Positions 1-6,940 of a DNA stretch of 64,000 bases are shown piece by piece. A model generated the notes under the pieces. The model did no database searches and was not told where the DNA came from. It saw only the letters and a list, made by a program, of their open reading frames with translations. Position numbers and translations under genes: made by a program. This DNA comes from Lysobacterales bacterium. GTDB lineage: Bacteria > Pseudomonadota > Gammaproteobacteria > Xanthomonadales > Ahniellaceae. Position 1 is the stretch's first letter, and the number at the start of each line of letters is the position of its first letter. The stretch covers positions 496,001 through 560,000 of the forward strand of contig JADKHK010000013.1 in the NCBI GenBank assembly GCA_016721845.1, in the 5' to 3' direction.

Positions 1-1
1 T

Positions 2-127
2 CGGCGCTTCCACACAGCCGTCGGCGCGGTGCGCAACTACACTTACGACGCCCTGTCCGACTCGGGCCGGATGCAGAAACGCTACAGGGAACTCCTCGAC
101 ATGATCGAGAAAGAGAACGCGCCATGA
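2..127 (+). CDS. C-terminal end of a DUF6090-like membrane protein (partial)
   Basis: This reading frame is open from the window edge and stops at the TGA that overlaps the next ATG (ATGA). Only 41 residues are visible. They form a basic, helical tail ending in RELLDMIEKENAP, which resembles the tails of the intact copy at 872-1639 (ends in AAIDRELGAAP) and of DUF6090 proteins in general. The ATGA coupling is the same as at every following junction, so this is most likely the first visible member of the DUF6090-like tandem array. The family call rests on tail similarity and context only. Confidence 0.55.
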   Translation, partial: RRFHTAVGAVRNYTYDALSDSGRMQKRYRELLDMIEKENAP

Positions 128-875
128 TCCTGCGCCGTCTCGCGCAATCGTTGAAGGAACAGAACTGGACCGCGATCTGCATCGAGTTCGTGTTGCTCGT
201 GCTCGGTGTGGCCCTCGGCATCGAGGCGCAGCAATGGGTGAATGAACGCGCCGAGCGCCAACTGGAGCGGGTTTATCTCGAGCGCATCCTGACCGACATC
301 CGCATCTCGATCGATACCGACCAATTGAACGCAACGCGGCTGACCGTGCGAGGACGGCTATCAGCATGGTGTTGAATCGGTTGCGGCGCAGGGAACTGGC
401 TGATTCCGAGAAGGATGCCCGCTCTCGACGCGCTGCTGACGTCCGGCGCGTCGCGCCGTCGGTGTTCGTGTTGAACACGATGGACGAGATGCTCTCGTCC
501 GGAAAGTTTTCCATCATTCGAAATTCGAAAATCCGCGACATCTTGAATGGCTTGGCGCGCGATTCGGATTATCAGGACAAGGTCTATGCCGCCAAGATCG
601 CCCAGGTCGCCACTGCATCCGTGGCCGCGAATCCAACTTGATCGCACATGCCCGAGCGACACAAGACGCCTCTCCTGCACCGTGCGTTGAGGAATGGAAC
701 TCGATTTCAGCGCCAACGCCTTCCGGGCGGAGCTTTTCAGGGCGCTTTGGCGAGCACGCAAAGACATCGCCGATCTGGCATCAGTCGAACAATCGCCCGA
801 CACTTGCGCATCGCTCAATCCGAATTGGAGCGCGAGCTTGGCACCATCGCGCATTCCCAAGGGGCTGCGCCATGA
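124..875 (+). pseudogene. Frameshifted DUF6090-like membrane protein
   Basis: The start MILRRLAQSLKEQNW and one transmembrane helix (IEFVLLVLGVALGIEAQQW, residues 20-38) are almost the same as in the two intact copies downstream. The frame stops at 375. The family motif MLSSGKFSIIRNSKIRDIL then continues in another frame (about 350-641), which itself ends in a TGA. Helical, family-like sequence reappears in a third segment (FSANAFRAELFRALWRARKD, about 697-760). The expected tail, ending SELERELGTIAHSQGAAP, is in yet another frame and stops at 875 with the usual ATGA overlap. At least three indels would be needed, so this looks like a decaying copy, not one sequencing error. Neighbouring genes are intact. 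Confidence 0.75.
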
Positions 876-1639
876 TCATGCGCCGTCTCGCGCAATCGCT
901 GAAGGAACAGAACTGGACCGCGATCTGCATCGAGTTCGTGTTGCTCGTGCTCGGCGTGTTTCTTGGCATCCAGGCGGCGAACTGGAACGAGGCGCGGGCG
1001 CTCGATGCGCTCGAACGTGATCATCTGCGCAACCTGAAAGCAGAGATCGAGAAGGACATCGAAGTCACCCACTCCCGGAGGGTGTTCTACAGCGATGTGA
1101 ACGCCGCCGGCGAGCGTGCGTTGGCATTCCTGGAAGCCGATCGACCCTGCGCCGAGGACCAGTGCTGGCGACTGCTCGTCGATTTCTTTCACGCATCGCA
1201 ATGGATCGATGTCGGCGTCACGCAGACGACGTATGCCGAGATGCGCCGCATCGGATTGCCGCGCACACGCGCGGTGGCCCTCGTGCTTGAGCGCTATTAC
1301 GCGCAGTTCGCCAGCATCAACAGCATTTCCAATGAACGGCCGGCGTATCGACTGCTGGCGCGGGGGCTGATCCCGGCGCATGCGCAACAGGCGATGTGGG
1401 CCGACTGTCATGAAGGCGTTGGCGGTGAAGAGACCTTCAACAACCGCTGCCCGGCCGGCATTCCGCAGGAACAGGCGGCGCGTGCGGTGGAGGCGCTCCG
1501 CGCGCACGTCGACATCAAGCCGACCCTCACGCAATGGACGTCCACGATCGTGCCAATCGTGAAATACCTTGGCGATCCGAATGGCGAGGCCAGCAAGGCG
1601 ATTGCTGCCATCGATCGGGAATTGGGAGCGGCGCCATGA
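872..1639 (+). CDS. DUF6090-like single-pass membrane protein
   Basis: This is a 255-residue protein. I chose ATG 872 because the family N-terminus (MIMRRLAQSLKEQNW) begins there and it overlaps the preceding stop as ATGA. A basic N-terminus precedes one transmembrane helix (about residues 20-38) that ends in the family signature ANWNEAR. The rest is a helical domain, which the positive-inside rule places in the periplasm. A cysteine pair spaced C-x13-C (WADC...RCPAG) occurs in the C-terminal part and is kept in the next copy. The function of DUF6090 proteins is unknown. The gene is coupled to the next one by another ATGA overlap. Confidence 0.85.
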   Translation: MIMRRLAQSLKEQNWTAICIEFVLLVLGVFLGIQAANWNEARALDALERDHLRNLKAEIEKDIEVTHSRRVFYSDVNAAGERALAFLEADRPCAEDQCWRLLVDFFHASQWIDVGVTQTTYAEMRRIGLPRTRAVALVLERYYAQFASINSISNERPAYRLLARGLIPAHAQQAMWADCHEGVGGEETFNNRCPAGIPQEQAARAVEALRAHVDIKPTLTQWTSTIVPIVKYLGDPNGEASKAIAAIDRELGAAP

Positions 1640-2406
1640 TCCTGCGCCGCTTCGCGCAAGCATTGAAAGAGCAGAACTGGACCAGCATCGCGATCGAGTT
1701 CGTGTTGCTCGTGCTGGGTGTTTTTCTCGGCATCCAGGTGGCGAACTGGAACGAGGCGCGGGTCGAGGATGCGAAGGCGCGGGCCTACCTGGCGCGTGTG
1801 CATGGCAACTTCGCGTCGGACCTGCAGTCGATCGAGCGTCGCGAGATTTTCTGGCGGCAGGTGATCGATCACGGCAAGCACGCCATCCGCTACGCCGAAA
1901 CCGGCGAGTTGGTCGACGGTTCCGCGTGGAAAACGGTGCTGGCGTTCTATCAGGCCAGCCAGCTCTGGCAATGGGTCACCGCGGATTCGACCTACCAGGA
2001 AATGCGCAGCGGCGGCGAACTGGGCCTGATCCGCGACCAGCGCCTGCGCGATGCCATGTCGAGTTATTACCTCGAGAACGGTTCGGGCACCGCCTACCTG
2101 TTCGCCATGCAACCGGAATACCGCAAGATCGTGCGCGGACTGACCCCACAGATCGTCGCCGACCACATCTGGACACAGTGCTGGCTGCAGCCGAGCCCGA
2201 CCGAACAGCAACTGCCTGATTGCGATTCGCCGATCTCCGAAGCCGAAGCGCAAGCCGTGCTCGACGGCTACCTGAAAGACGCGACACTCTTGCCGGAACT
2301 GCGTTTCTGGGTGGCCAACCAGGGCGTGGCCCTGAACGTGATCGGCAACTACAAACCGATCTTGCAGAGCATGATGGCGCGCGAGCAATCGGAGACGGCA
2401 CGATGA
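1636..2406 (+). CDS. DUF6090-like single-pass membrane protein
   Basis: This 256-residue protein starts MILRRFAQALKEQNW at the ATG that overlaps the previous stop. It has the same architecture as the copy at 872-1639: basic N-terminus, one transmembrane helix ending VANWNEAR, then a helical domain likely in the periplasm. The C-x13-C pair is conserved (WTQC...PDCDSP). The helix and flanks are nearly identical between copies while the rest diverges strongly, suggesting recombination or selection on the anchor. Its stop overlaps the start of the first TolB-like/TPR gene, physically linking the two families. No known function. Confidence 0.85.
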   Translation: MILRRFAQALKEQNWTSIAIEFVLLVLGVFLGIQVANWNEARVEDAKARAYLARVHGNFASDLQSIERREIFWRQVIDHGKHAIRYAETGELVDGSAWKTVLAFYQASQLWQWVTADSTYQEMRSGGELGLIRDQRLRDAMSSYYLENGSGTAYLFAMQPEYRKIVRGLTPQIVADHIWTQCWLQPSPTEQQLPDCDSPISEAEAQAVLDGYLKDATLLPELRFWVANQGVALNVIGNYKPILQSMMAREQSETAR

Positions 2407-4286
2407 ACTTCCTCGCCGAACTGCGCCGCCGCAACGTCATCCGCATGGCCGGGCTGTATCTGGTCGGTGCGTGGCTGGTCACGCAAGTCGCGGCGACCCT
2501 GCTGCCGGTGTTCGAGGCACCGGGCTGGGTGATGAAGGCGCTGGTTGCGTTGCTGGCGATCGGCTTCGTCGCGGCGCTGGTGTTCGCCTGGGTGTTCGAG
2601 ATGACGCCGGAAGGCTTGAAGCGCGATACCGAAGTCCCCGCCGCCGAATCGATCGCGCCGCAGACGGCGCGGCGCATGGATCGCATGCTGTTGCTGGTGA
2701 TGGGATTGGCGCTCGGCTACTTCGCGTTCGACAAGTTCGTGCTCGCGCCGAAGCGTGAGGCGGCGTCAATCGTCAGTGCCACCGAACAGGCGAAGGCCGA
2801 AGCGCCCGTGGCGGCACCGGCCGTCATCGGCCACAAATCGATCGCGGTGCTGCCGTTCGTCAGCATGTCGAGCGCGGTGGACGACGAGTTCTTCGCCGAC
2901 GGTCTTTCCGAGGAAATCCTGAATTCGCTGGCACGCATCGATGGCATGCAGGTAGTCGGGCGTACGTCCTCGTTCCAGTTCAAGGGCAAGAATGAAGACC
3001 TGCGCAGCATCGGCGGAAAACTCGGCGTCGCCAGCGTGCTCGAGGGCAGCGTTCGCCGCGGCGGCGAACGCGCGCGCATCACCGCGCAGCTGATCCGCAC
3101 CAGCGACGGCATCCATCTGTGGTCGCAAACCTACGACCGCACGCTTCAGGACACGCTGGCGGTGCAACTCGACATCGCCGAGAACGTGGCCGCCACGCTC
3201 AATGTGCTGCTCGACGACGAGCAGCGCGAGACCATGCGCAAGGCCGGCGTCGGCAATGTCGATGCCTTCATCCACTATCAGAAAGGATGGAAGGTCTATC
3301 TCGAAGCGCACCGTGACACGAAGATCGGCTTGCTCGAAAGCCTGCGCCTGGCGAACGCGGAGTTCGACCAGGCCATCGCGCTGGAACCGAATTACGCGAT
3401 GGCGCATTACGCCAAGGCCGACCTTTACGAACACACGCTGATCGACGACAACACCAGCGTCGCCGAACGGAAGGACGCCCAACGCGCCGTCCTGCAAACG
3501 CTGGAGCGTGCCGCTGCCACCGGCCCCGATGCGCAGAGCCGCGAGTTCGCGTTGGCCGAGCGACAGATGCTCAGCGACGATTGGCGCGGCATCGCCGACC
3601 GGCTGTCGAATGCGCTGACGCAGCCGGGCTGCAGTGCGCCGAACTGGATGCCGGTATTCGCCAGCGCATTCGGGTATGGCGAAGCACTCGAGCCCGTGTT
3701 GCAGCGCGCGACGGTCTGCGATCCCCTGAACTCGATCAACTGGAACACGCGTGGATGGGTAGCACGTGCCATCGGCAAACCCGAGCGCATCCAGATCGTC
3801 CATGCACAGTGGCGCACTTACGCGCCGACGACGGCGCGCAGGGCACAGGAATTCCTCGCTCTGGCCATGCTGGGTCGTCTGGATGAGGTGGCGAAACTGC
3901 CAGCATCACTGAACGGCCTGAGTGCGAGTGACTATGGCACGGCGATGCAGGTGGCCAGGCTGCGCGGTCTCGATCGTGCACAGGCGCGTGCATGGATCGG
4001 CCCGGGCAACCGCAATGACGACAAGAACCGGCAGTGGCAGATCGTGGAACTGGTCGAAGCAGCGCTGTACGGCGACCGTGCGGCGGCCAATCGCTACGCG
4101 ACGCTGCTCGATGCGCGCCCGGCCGGCGGCTTGCTGCTCGCCATCGCAGTGACGTATTGCGGCTGCGGCGCGCCGTTCGATCTGGAAGCGACACCCAACT
4201 TCAAGGCGCGACTGGCCGAGTCCGGGCTGTCCTGGCCGCCGCCAGTGGCGATTCGGTATCCGCCGCTGAGGGAAGCCGCGCCATGA
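2403..4286 (+). CDS. TolB-like/TPR three-pass membrane protein, copy 1
   Basis: A protein of 627 residues from ATG 2403, which overlaps the preceding stop. Residues 1-115 are the array's shared anchor: basic LAELRRRNVIR, two hydrophobic helices (about 15-35 and 46-66), a charged loop with TPEGLKRD and APQTARRMDR, and a third helix (about 94-112). Residues 145-268 are a TolB N-terminal-like domain (KSIAVLPF, FFADGLSEEILNSLARI, LEGSVRR, ITAQLIR). The remainder is TPR-type helical repeat. The positive-inside rule puts the TolB-like and TPR parts in the periplasm. Unlike copies 2, 4 and 5 it lacks the C-terminal C-x9-C motif. Such proteins are widespread and often called TPR proteins, but their role is unknown. 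Confidence 0.85.
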   Translation: MNFLAELRRRNVIRMAGLYLVGAWLVTQVAATLLPVFEAPGWVMKALVALLAIGFVAALVFAWVFEMTPEGLKRDTEVPAAESIAPQTARRMDRMLLLVMGLALGYFAFDKFVLAPKREAASIVSATEQAKAEAPVAAPAVIGHKSIAVLPFVSMSSAVDDEFFADGLSEEILNSLARIDGMQVVGRTSSFQFKGKNEDLRSIGGKLGVASVLEGSVRRGGERARITAQLIRTSDGIHLWSQTYDRTLQDTLAVQLDIAENVAATLNVLLDDEQRETMRKAGVGNVDAFIHYQKGWKVYLEAHRDTKIGLLESLRLANAEFDQAIALEPNYAMAHYAKADLYEHTLIDDNTSVAERKDAQRAVLQTLERAAATGPDAQSREFALAERQMLSDDWRGIADRLSNALTQPGCSAPNWMPVFASAFGYGEALEPVLQRATVCDPLNSINWNTRGWVARAIGKPERIQIVHAQWRTYAPTTARRAQEFLALAMLGRLDEVAKLPASLNGLSASDYGTAMQVARLRGLDRAQARAWIGPGNRNDDKNRQWQIVELVEAALYGDRAAANRYATLLDARPAGGLLLAIAVTYCGCGAPFDLEATPNFKARLAESGLSWPPPVAIRYPPLREAAP

Positions 4287-4384
4287 GCTCCCTCGCCGAA
4301 CTGCGCCGCCGCAATGTCATCCGCAATGCTGGGGTGCTTCGAATCGTGTCGCGACGGGTGGTGCTGCAACGCCCGACGCCAGCG

Positions 4385-4413
4385 TTGACGCTATTCCGTA
4401 CAGTCCGTACAGT
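4385..4413 (+). promoter_or_regulatory. Possible sigma-70 promoter of the toxin-antitoxin operon
   Basis: TTGACG at 4385-4390 and TACAGT at 4408-4413 are separated by exactly 17 bases. Transcription would start about 7 bases later, at or next to the antitoxin ATG at 4420. No Shine-Dalgarno sequence precedes that ATG. This suggests a leaderless transcript, but the -10 box is imperfect (4 of 6). Confidence 0.4.
4396..4413 (+). repeat. Tandem 9-bp direct repeat, probable antitoxin operator
   Basis: CCGTACAGT occurs twice in perfect tandem (4396-4404 and 4405-4413), covering the spacer and -10 region of the putative promoter. It ends six bases before the antitoxin start. This is a typical position for an autorepression operator of a Phd/YefM-type antitoxin. 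Confidence 0.5.
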
Positions 4414-4419
4414 ACTGGC

Positions 4420-4680
4420 ATGAAAGCGCGCCGCAAGACTGATTCGAAGGGGGCCGAGGAAGCGCGGCAGCAACTGCCGGCGATCCTCGCTGCGGCCGCC
4501 GCAGGGCACAGCACCATCATCACGCGTCACGGTCGCGCCGTCGCCGCGGTGGTGCCCGCGATCGCGTTGCAGCAACGCAAGCCGGCGTCCTTGCTGGTGC
4601 TGGCCGGCAGCGGTCGCGGTTTGTGGGGCAAGGACAGCGGAAAGACGGTTGCGAAGCTGCGCGACGAATGGAATCGCTAG
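4420..4680 (+). CDS. Antitoxin of a PIN toxin-antitoxin pair (Phd/YefM-like)
   Basis: An 86-residue protein, normal length for a Phd/YefM-type antitoxin. The N-terminal half (EEARQQLPAILAAAAAGHST, then ITRHGRAVAAVVP) follows the Phd/YefM pattern: a helix, a hydrophobic stretch and the strand pair that binds operator DNA. The C-terminal part (about residues 50-86, ending KLRDEWNR) should be the disordered toxin-binding tail. The toxin ORF starts inside its last codons (13-base overlap). The family call is by motif, with the neighbouring PIN toxin giving strong support. Confidence 0.75.
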   Translation: MKARRKTDSKGAEEARQQLPAILAAAAAGHSTIITRHGRAVAAVVPAIALQQRKPASLLVLAGSGRGLWGKDSGKTVAKLRDEWNR

Positions 4681-5093
4681 ACGCGAGCGCACTTCCCGAG
4701 GGCGCACTGTTGCTGGTCGACAGCGCGCCGATCATCTACACGCTCGAGGGCCACGGCAAATTCGCTGCGCGTTTCGCGCCGCTGTTCGCGCGCCACGCAA
4801 ATGGCGAGATCCAGCTCGCGGTCACCACCGTCACGATCGCCGAGGTCTTGACCGGTCCGCTCAAGGCAGGCGAAGAAGCACTGGCCAGACGCTACCGCGC
4901 GGTCATGGAAGCGTGGCACGTCGTCGAACTCGGCGTCGACATCGCCGAGAGCGCCGCACGCCTGCGCGGCAGCTATGGCCTCAAGCTGCCGGATGCGATC
5001 CAGCTCGCCAGCGCGCTGGCCATCAATGCCGATGCACTGGTGACCCATGACCGCGACTTCGCGAACGTCAGCGGGTTGCGAGTCCTCGCATGA
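4668..5093 (+). CDS. PIN-domain toxin (VapC-like endoribonuclease)
   Basis: A protein of 141 residues from ATG 4668; an upstream in-frame ATG at 4623 would lie deep inside the antitoxin gene and is less likely. The PIN acidic residues are all visible: D in LLVDSAP near the N-terminus, E in TIAEVLTG, D in KLPDAIQLA and D in VTHDRDF. The family uses them to bind Mg2+ or Mn2+ and cleave RNA. The stop overlaps the start of TolB-like/TPR copy 2 (ATGA), so the toxin message may be coupled to that gene. The likely role is a growth-inhibiting RNase neutralised by the upstream protein. Confidence 0.82.
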   Translation: MESLDASALPEGALLLVDSAPIIYTLEGHGKFAARFAPLFARHANGEIQLAVTTVTIAEVLTGPLKAGEEALARRYRAVMEAWHVVELGVDIAESAARLRGSYGLKLPDAIQLASALAINADALVTHDRDFANVSGLRVLA

Positions 5094-6940
5094 GTTTCCT
5101 CGCCGAACTCAGACGCCGCAACGTCATTCGCATGGCCGGGTTGTACCTGGTCGGGGCGTGGCTGATCACGCAGGTTGCGGCGACCCTGCTGCCGGTGTTC
5201 GACGCGCCGACGTGGGTCATGAAGGCGCTGGTTGCGTTGCTGGCGATCGGATTCTTCGCGGCGCTCGTATTCGCTTGGGTGTTCGAATGGACGCCGCAAG
5301 GCTTGAAGCGCGATGGCGAGGTCGCGCCTGATCCATCCATCGCGCCGCAGACGGCGCGGCGGATGGATCGCACGATCATCATGGTGCTGGCTTTGGCGCT
5401 GGCCTATTTCGGTTTCGACAAGTTCGTGATGGCGCCTCAGCGCAACGCTGCGTCGGCCGAAACGACGGCGGTCGCGCCGACTGCGAGCGAGCACTCCATC
5501 GCCGTGCTGCCGTTCGCGAACATGAGCGGCAAGGCCGACGAGGAGTATTTTTCCGACGGCATGACCGAAGAGCTGTTGAACGTGCTCGCGAAGGTCCCGC
5601 GATTGCAGGTGGTCGCGCGCACCTCGGTGTTCCAGTTCAAGGGCAAGTCGGGCGACGTGCGCGAGATCGGTCGCGCACTCGGCGTCGGCCATATCATCGA
5701 AGGCAGCGTCCGGCGCGATGGCGATCAGGTGCGTATCACCGCACAGTTGATCCGCGTGGCCGACGGCTTCCATGTCTGGTCGGAATCCTACGATCGCAAG
5801 CTCGACAGCGTGTTCGCGCTGCAGGACGAGATCGCGGCGCGCATCGGCGCAGCGCTGAAGGTGTCGTTGGGCGTCGATGCACCGGGCGCGGGGCGTGCCG
5901 CAATCGATCCGGCCGCCTACGACGAATATCTGAAGGGCCGCGCGCTGCTGCGCGCACGCACGGACGTGCCTGCGGCGATCGCGTACTTCCAGGCGGCGAC
6001 GCAGAAGGCACCGGGACTCGCAGCCGCCTGGTCGTCGTTGTCGCTGGCCTGTGAGGCCTGGCACGCGAACAATAAACTGACGCCGGCGCAACTGCAGCAG
6101 AGCCTCGCGTGCGAAGCAGACGCAGCGCAGCGCGCGGTCGAACTGGAGCCGAATGCCGCAGCCAGCGAACATGCGCTGGCCAACATGGCGCGGGCACGCC
6201 TGAAGTTCTCGGACGCCGAACGTCACTACTTGCGCGCCATCGAGCTTGATCCAGGCTACCCGGACGCGCTCGAGGACTATGCCGAATTGCTGTTCATGGT
6301 CGGCCGAGTGGAAGAGTCCAGCCGCGAGACCGACAAGCTCGTGAAACTCGATCCGCTCTTCATCATCGCTTGGGTACGGATGCGCGATGTGGTGATCGCC
6401 CAGGACCGCCGTGCCGACATCGCCAAGCTCACGCCAATGTTGCGCAGCAAGTTTCCCGACAGCACGCTCGGCTGGTACTTGCCCTATTCGTCCGCGCTGG
6501 CGCACGGTCGTGTGGGAGAAGCGCGCGCCGCATTGGCCGAACTGAAACCCATCAAACCCGAGCAGATCCAGGCGCACGAGCTCCTGCTCGCCTGGGCGCT
6601 GCGCGAGCCTGGCGTCGATGAAGCCGGGGTCGCGACCGTGCTTGGCGGAGAAACCCTCGTCGGGCAGACGTTCTATTACATCCTGCGCGGGGACGTTGCT
6701 GCTCACGGGCGCTTTGTCGAGGAGATCGGCGTCTCAGGGAAGCAGTACTACTTTGCCCGGCTTCATATGAGCATGCCGGCGGGTCACGCCATGCTGCGCG
6801 ATCCGCTGGTGAAGGCGAAGCTGGTCGAATACGGCTTCGTCGCGTACTGGCGCGAAAAGGGCTGGCCACCGATCTGCAGGTCGTTGGGCGACAGCGATTT
6901 CGAATGCGGCGTCGATGCGCAAGGAACTGGCCATCCATGA
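5090..6940 (+). CDS. TolB-like/TPR three-pass membrane protein, copy 2
   Basis: A 616-residue protein whose ATG overlaps the toxin stop. It has the shared anchor (residues 1-115, three helices), a TolB-like domain (HSIAVLPFANMSG, YFSDGMTEELLNVLAKV, IEGSVRR, ITAQLIRV) and TPR-type repeats (for example AIELDPGYPDALEDYAELL). The C-terminus carries the motif YWREKGWPPIC-x9-C, shared with copies 4 and 5. Paired cysteines fit a periplasmic location. The stop overlaps the start of copy 3. Confidence 0.85.
   Translation: MSFLAELRRRNVIRMAGLYLVGAWLITQVAATLLPVFDAPTWVMKALVALLAIGFFAALVFAWVFEWTPQGLKRDGEVAPDPSIAPQTARRMDRTIIMVLALALAYFGFDKFVMAPQRNAASAETTAVAPTASEHSIAVLPFANMSGKADEEYFSDGMTEELLNVLAKVPRLQVVARTSVFQFKGKSGDVREIGRALGVGHIIEGSVRRDGDQVRITAQLIRVADGFHVWSESYDRKLDSVFALQDEIAARIGAALKVSLGVDAPGAGRAAIDPAAYDEYLKGRALLRARTDVPAAIAYFQAATQKAPGLAAAWSSLSLACEAWHANNKLTPAQLQQSLACEADAAQRAVELEPNAAASEHALANMARARLKFSDAERHYLRAIELDPGYPDALEDYAELLFMVGRVEESSRETDKLVKLDPLFIIAWVRMRDVVIAQDRRADIAKLTPMLRSKFPDSTLGWYLPYSSALAHGRVGEARAALAELKPIKPEQIQAHELLLAWALREPGVDEAGVATVLGGETLVGQTFYYILRGDVAAHGRFVEEIGVSGKQYYFARLHMSMPAGHAMLRDPLVKAKLVEYGFVAYWREKGWPPICRSLGDSDFECGVDAQGTGHP

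Larger units (their letters stand above)
4283..4423 (+). pseudogene. Orphan N-terminal stub of a TolB-like/TPR paralogue
   Basis: An ATG overlapping the stop of copy 1 begins MSSLAELRRRNVIRNAG, the array's anchor N-terminus. Similarity ends after about 17 codons (near 4333). The frame then runs through unrelated sequence to a TGA at 4423. The toxin-antitoxin genes follow at once, so the cassette seems to have landed at, or replaced, the body of a paralogue. The same start sequence occurs again at 5090-5140, on the other side of the cassette. Confidence 0.6.

Noticed and set aside
4396..4413. Start of a CRISPR array (tandem repeats)
   Set aside because: Only two 9-bp units with no spacer; the position fits an antitoxin operator.
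4973..6706. A 577-residue antisense open frame opposite TolB-like/TPR copy 2
   Set aside because: Same shadow effect; each TolB-like/TPR copy has a similar antisense frame.
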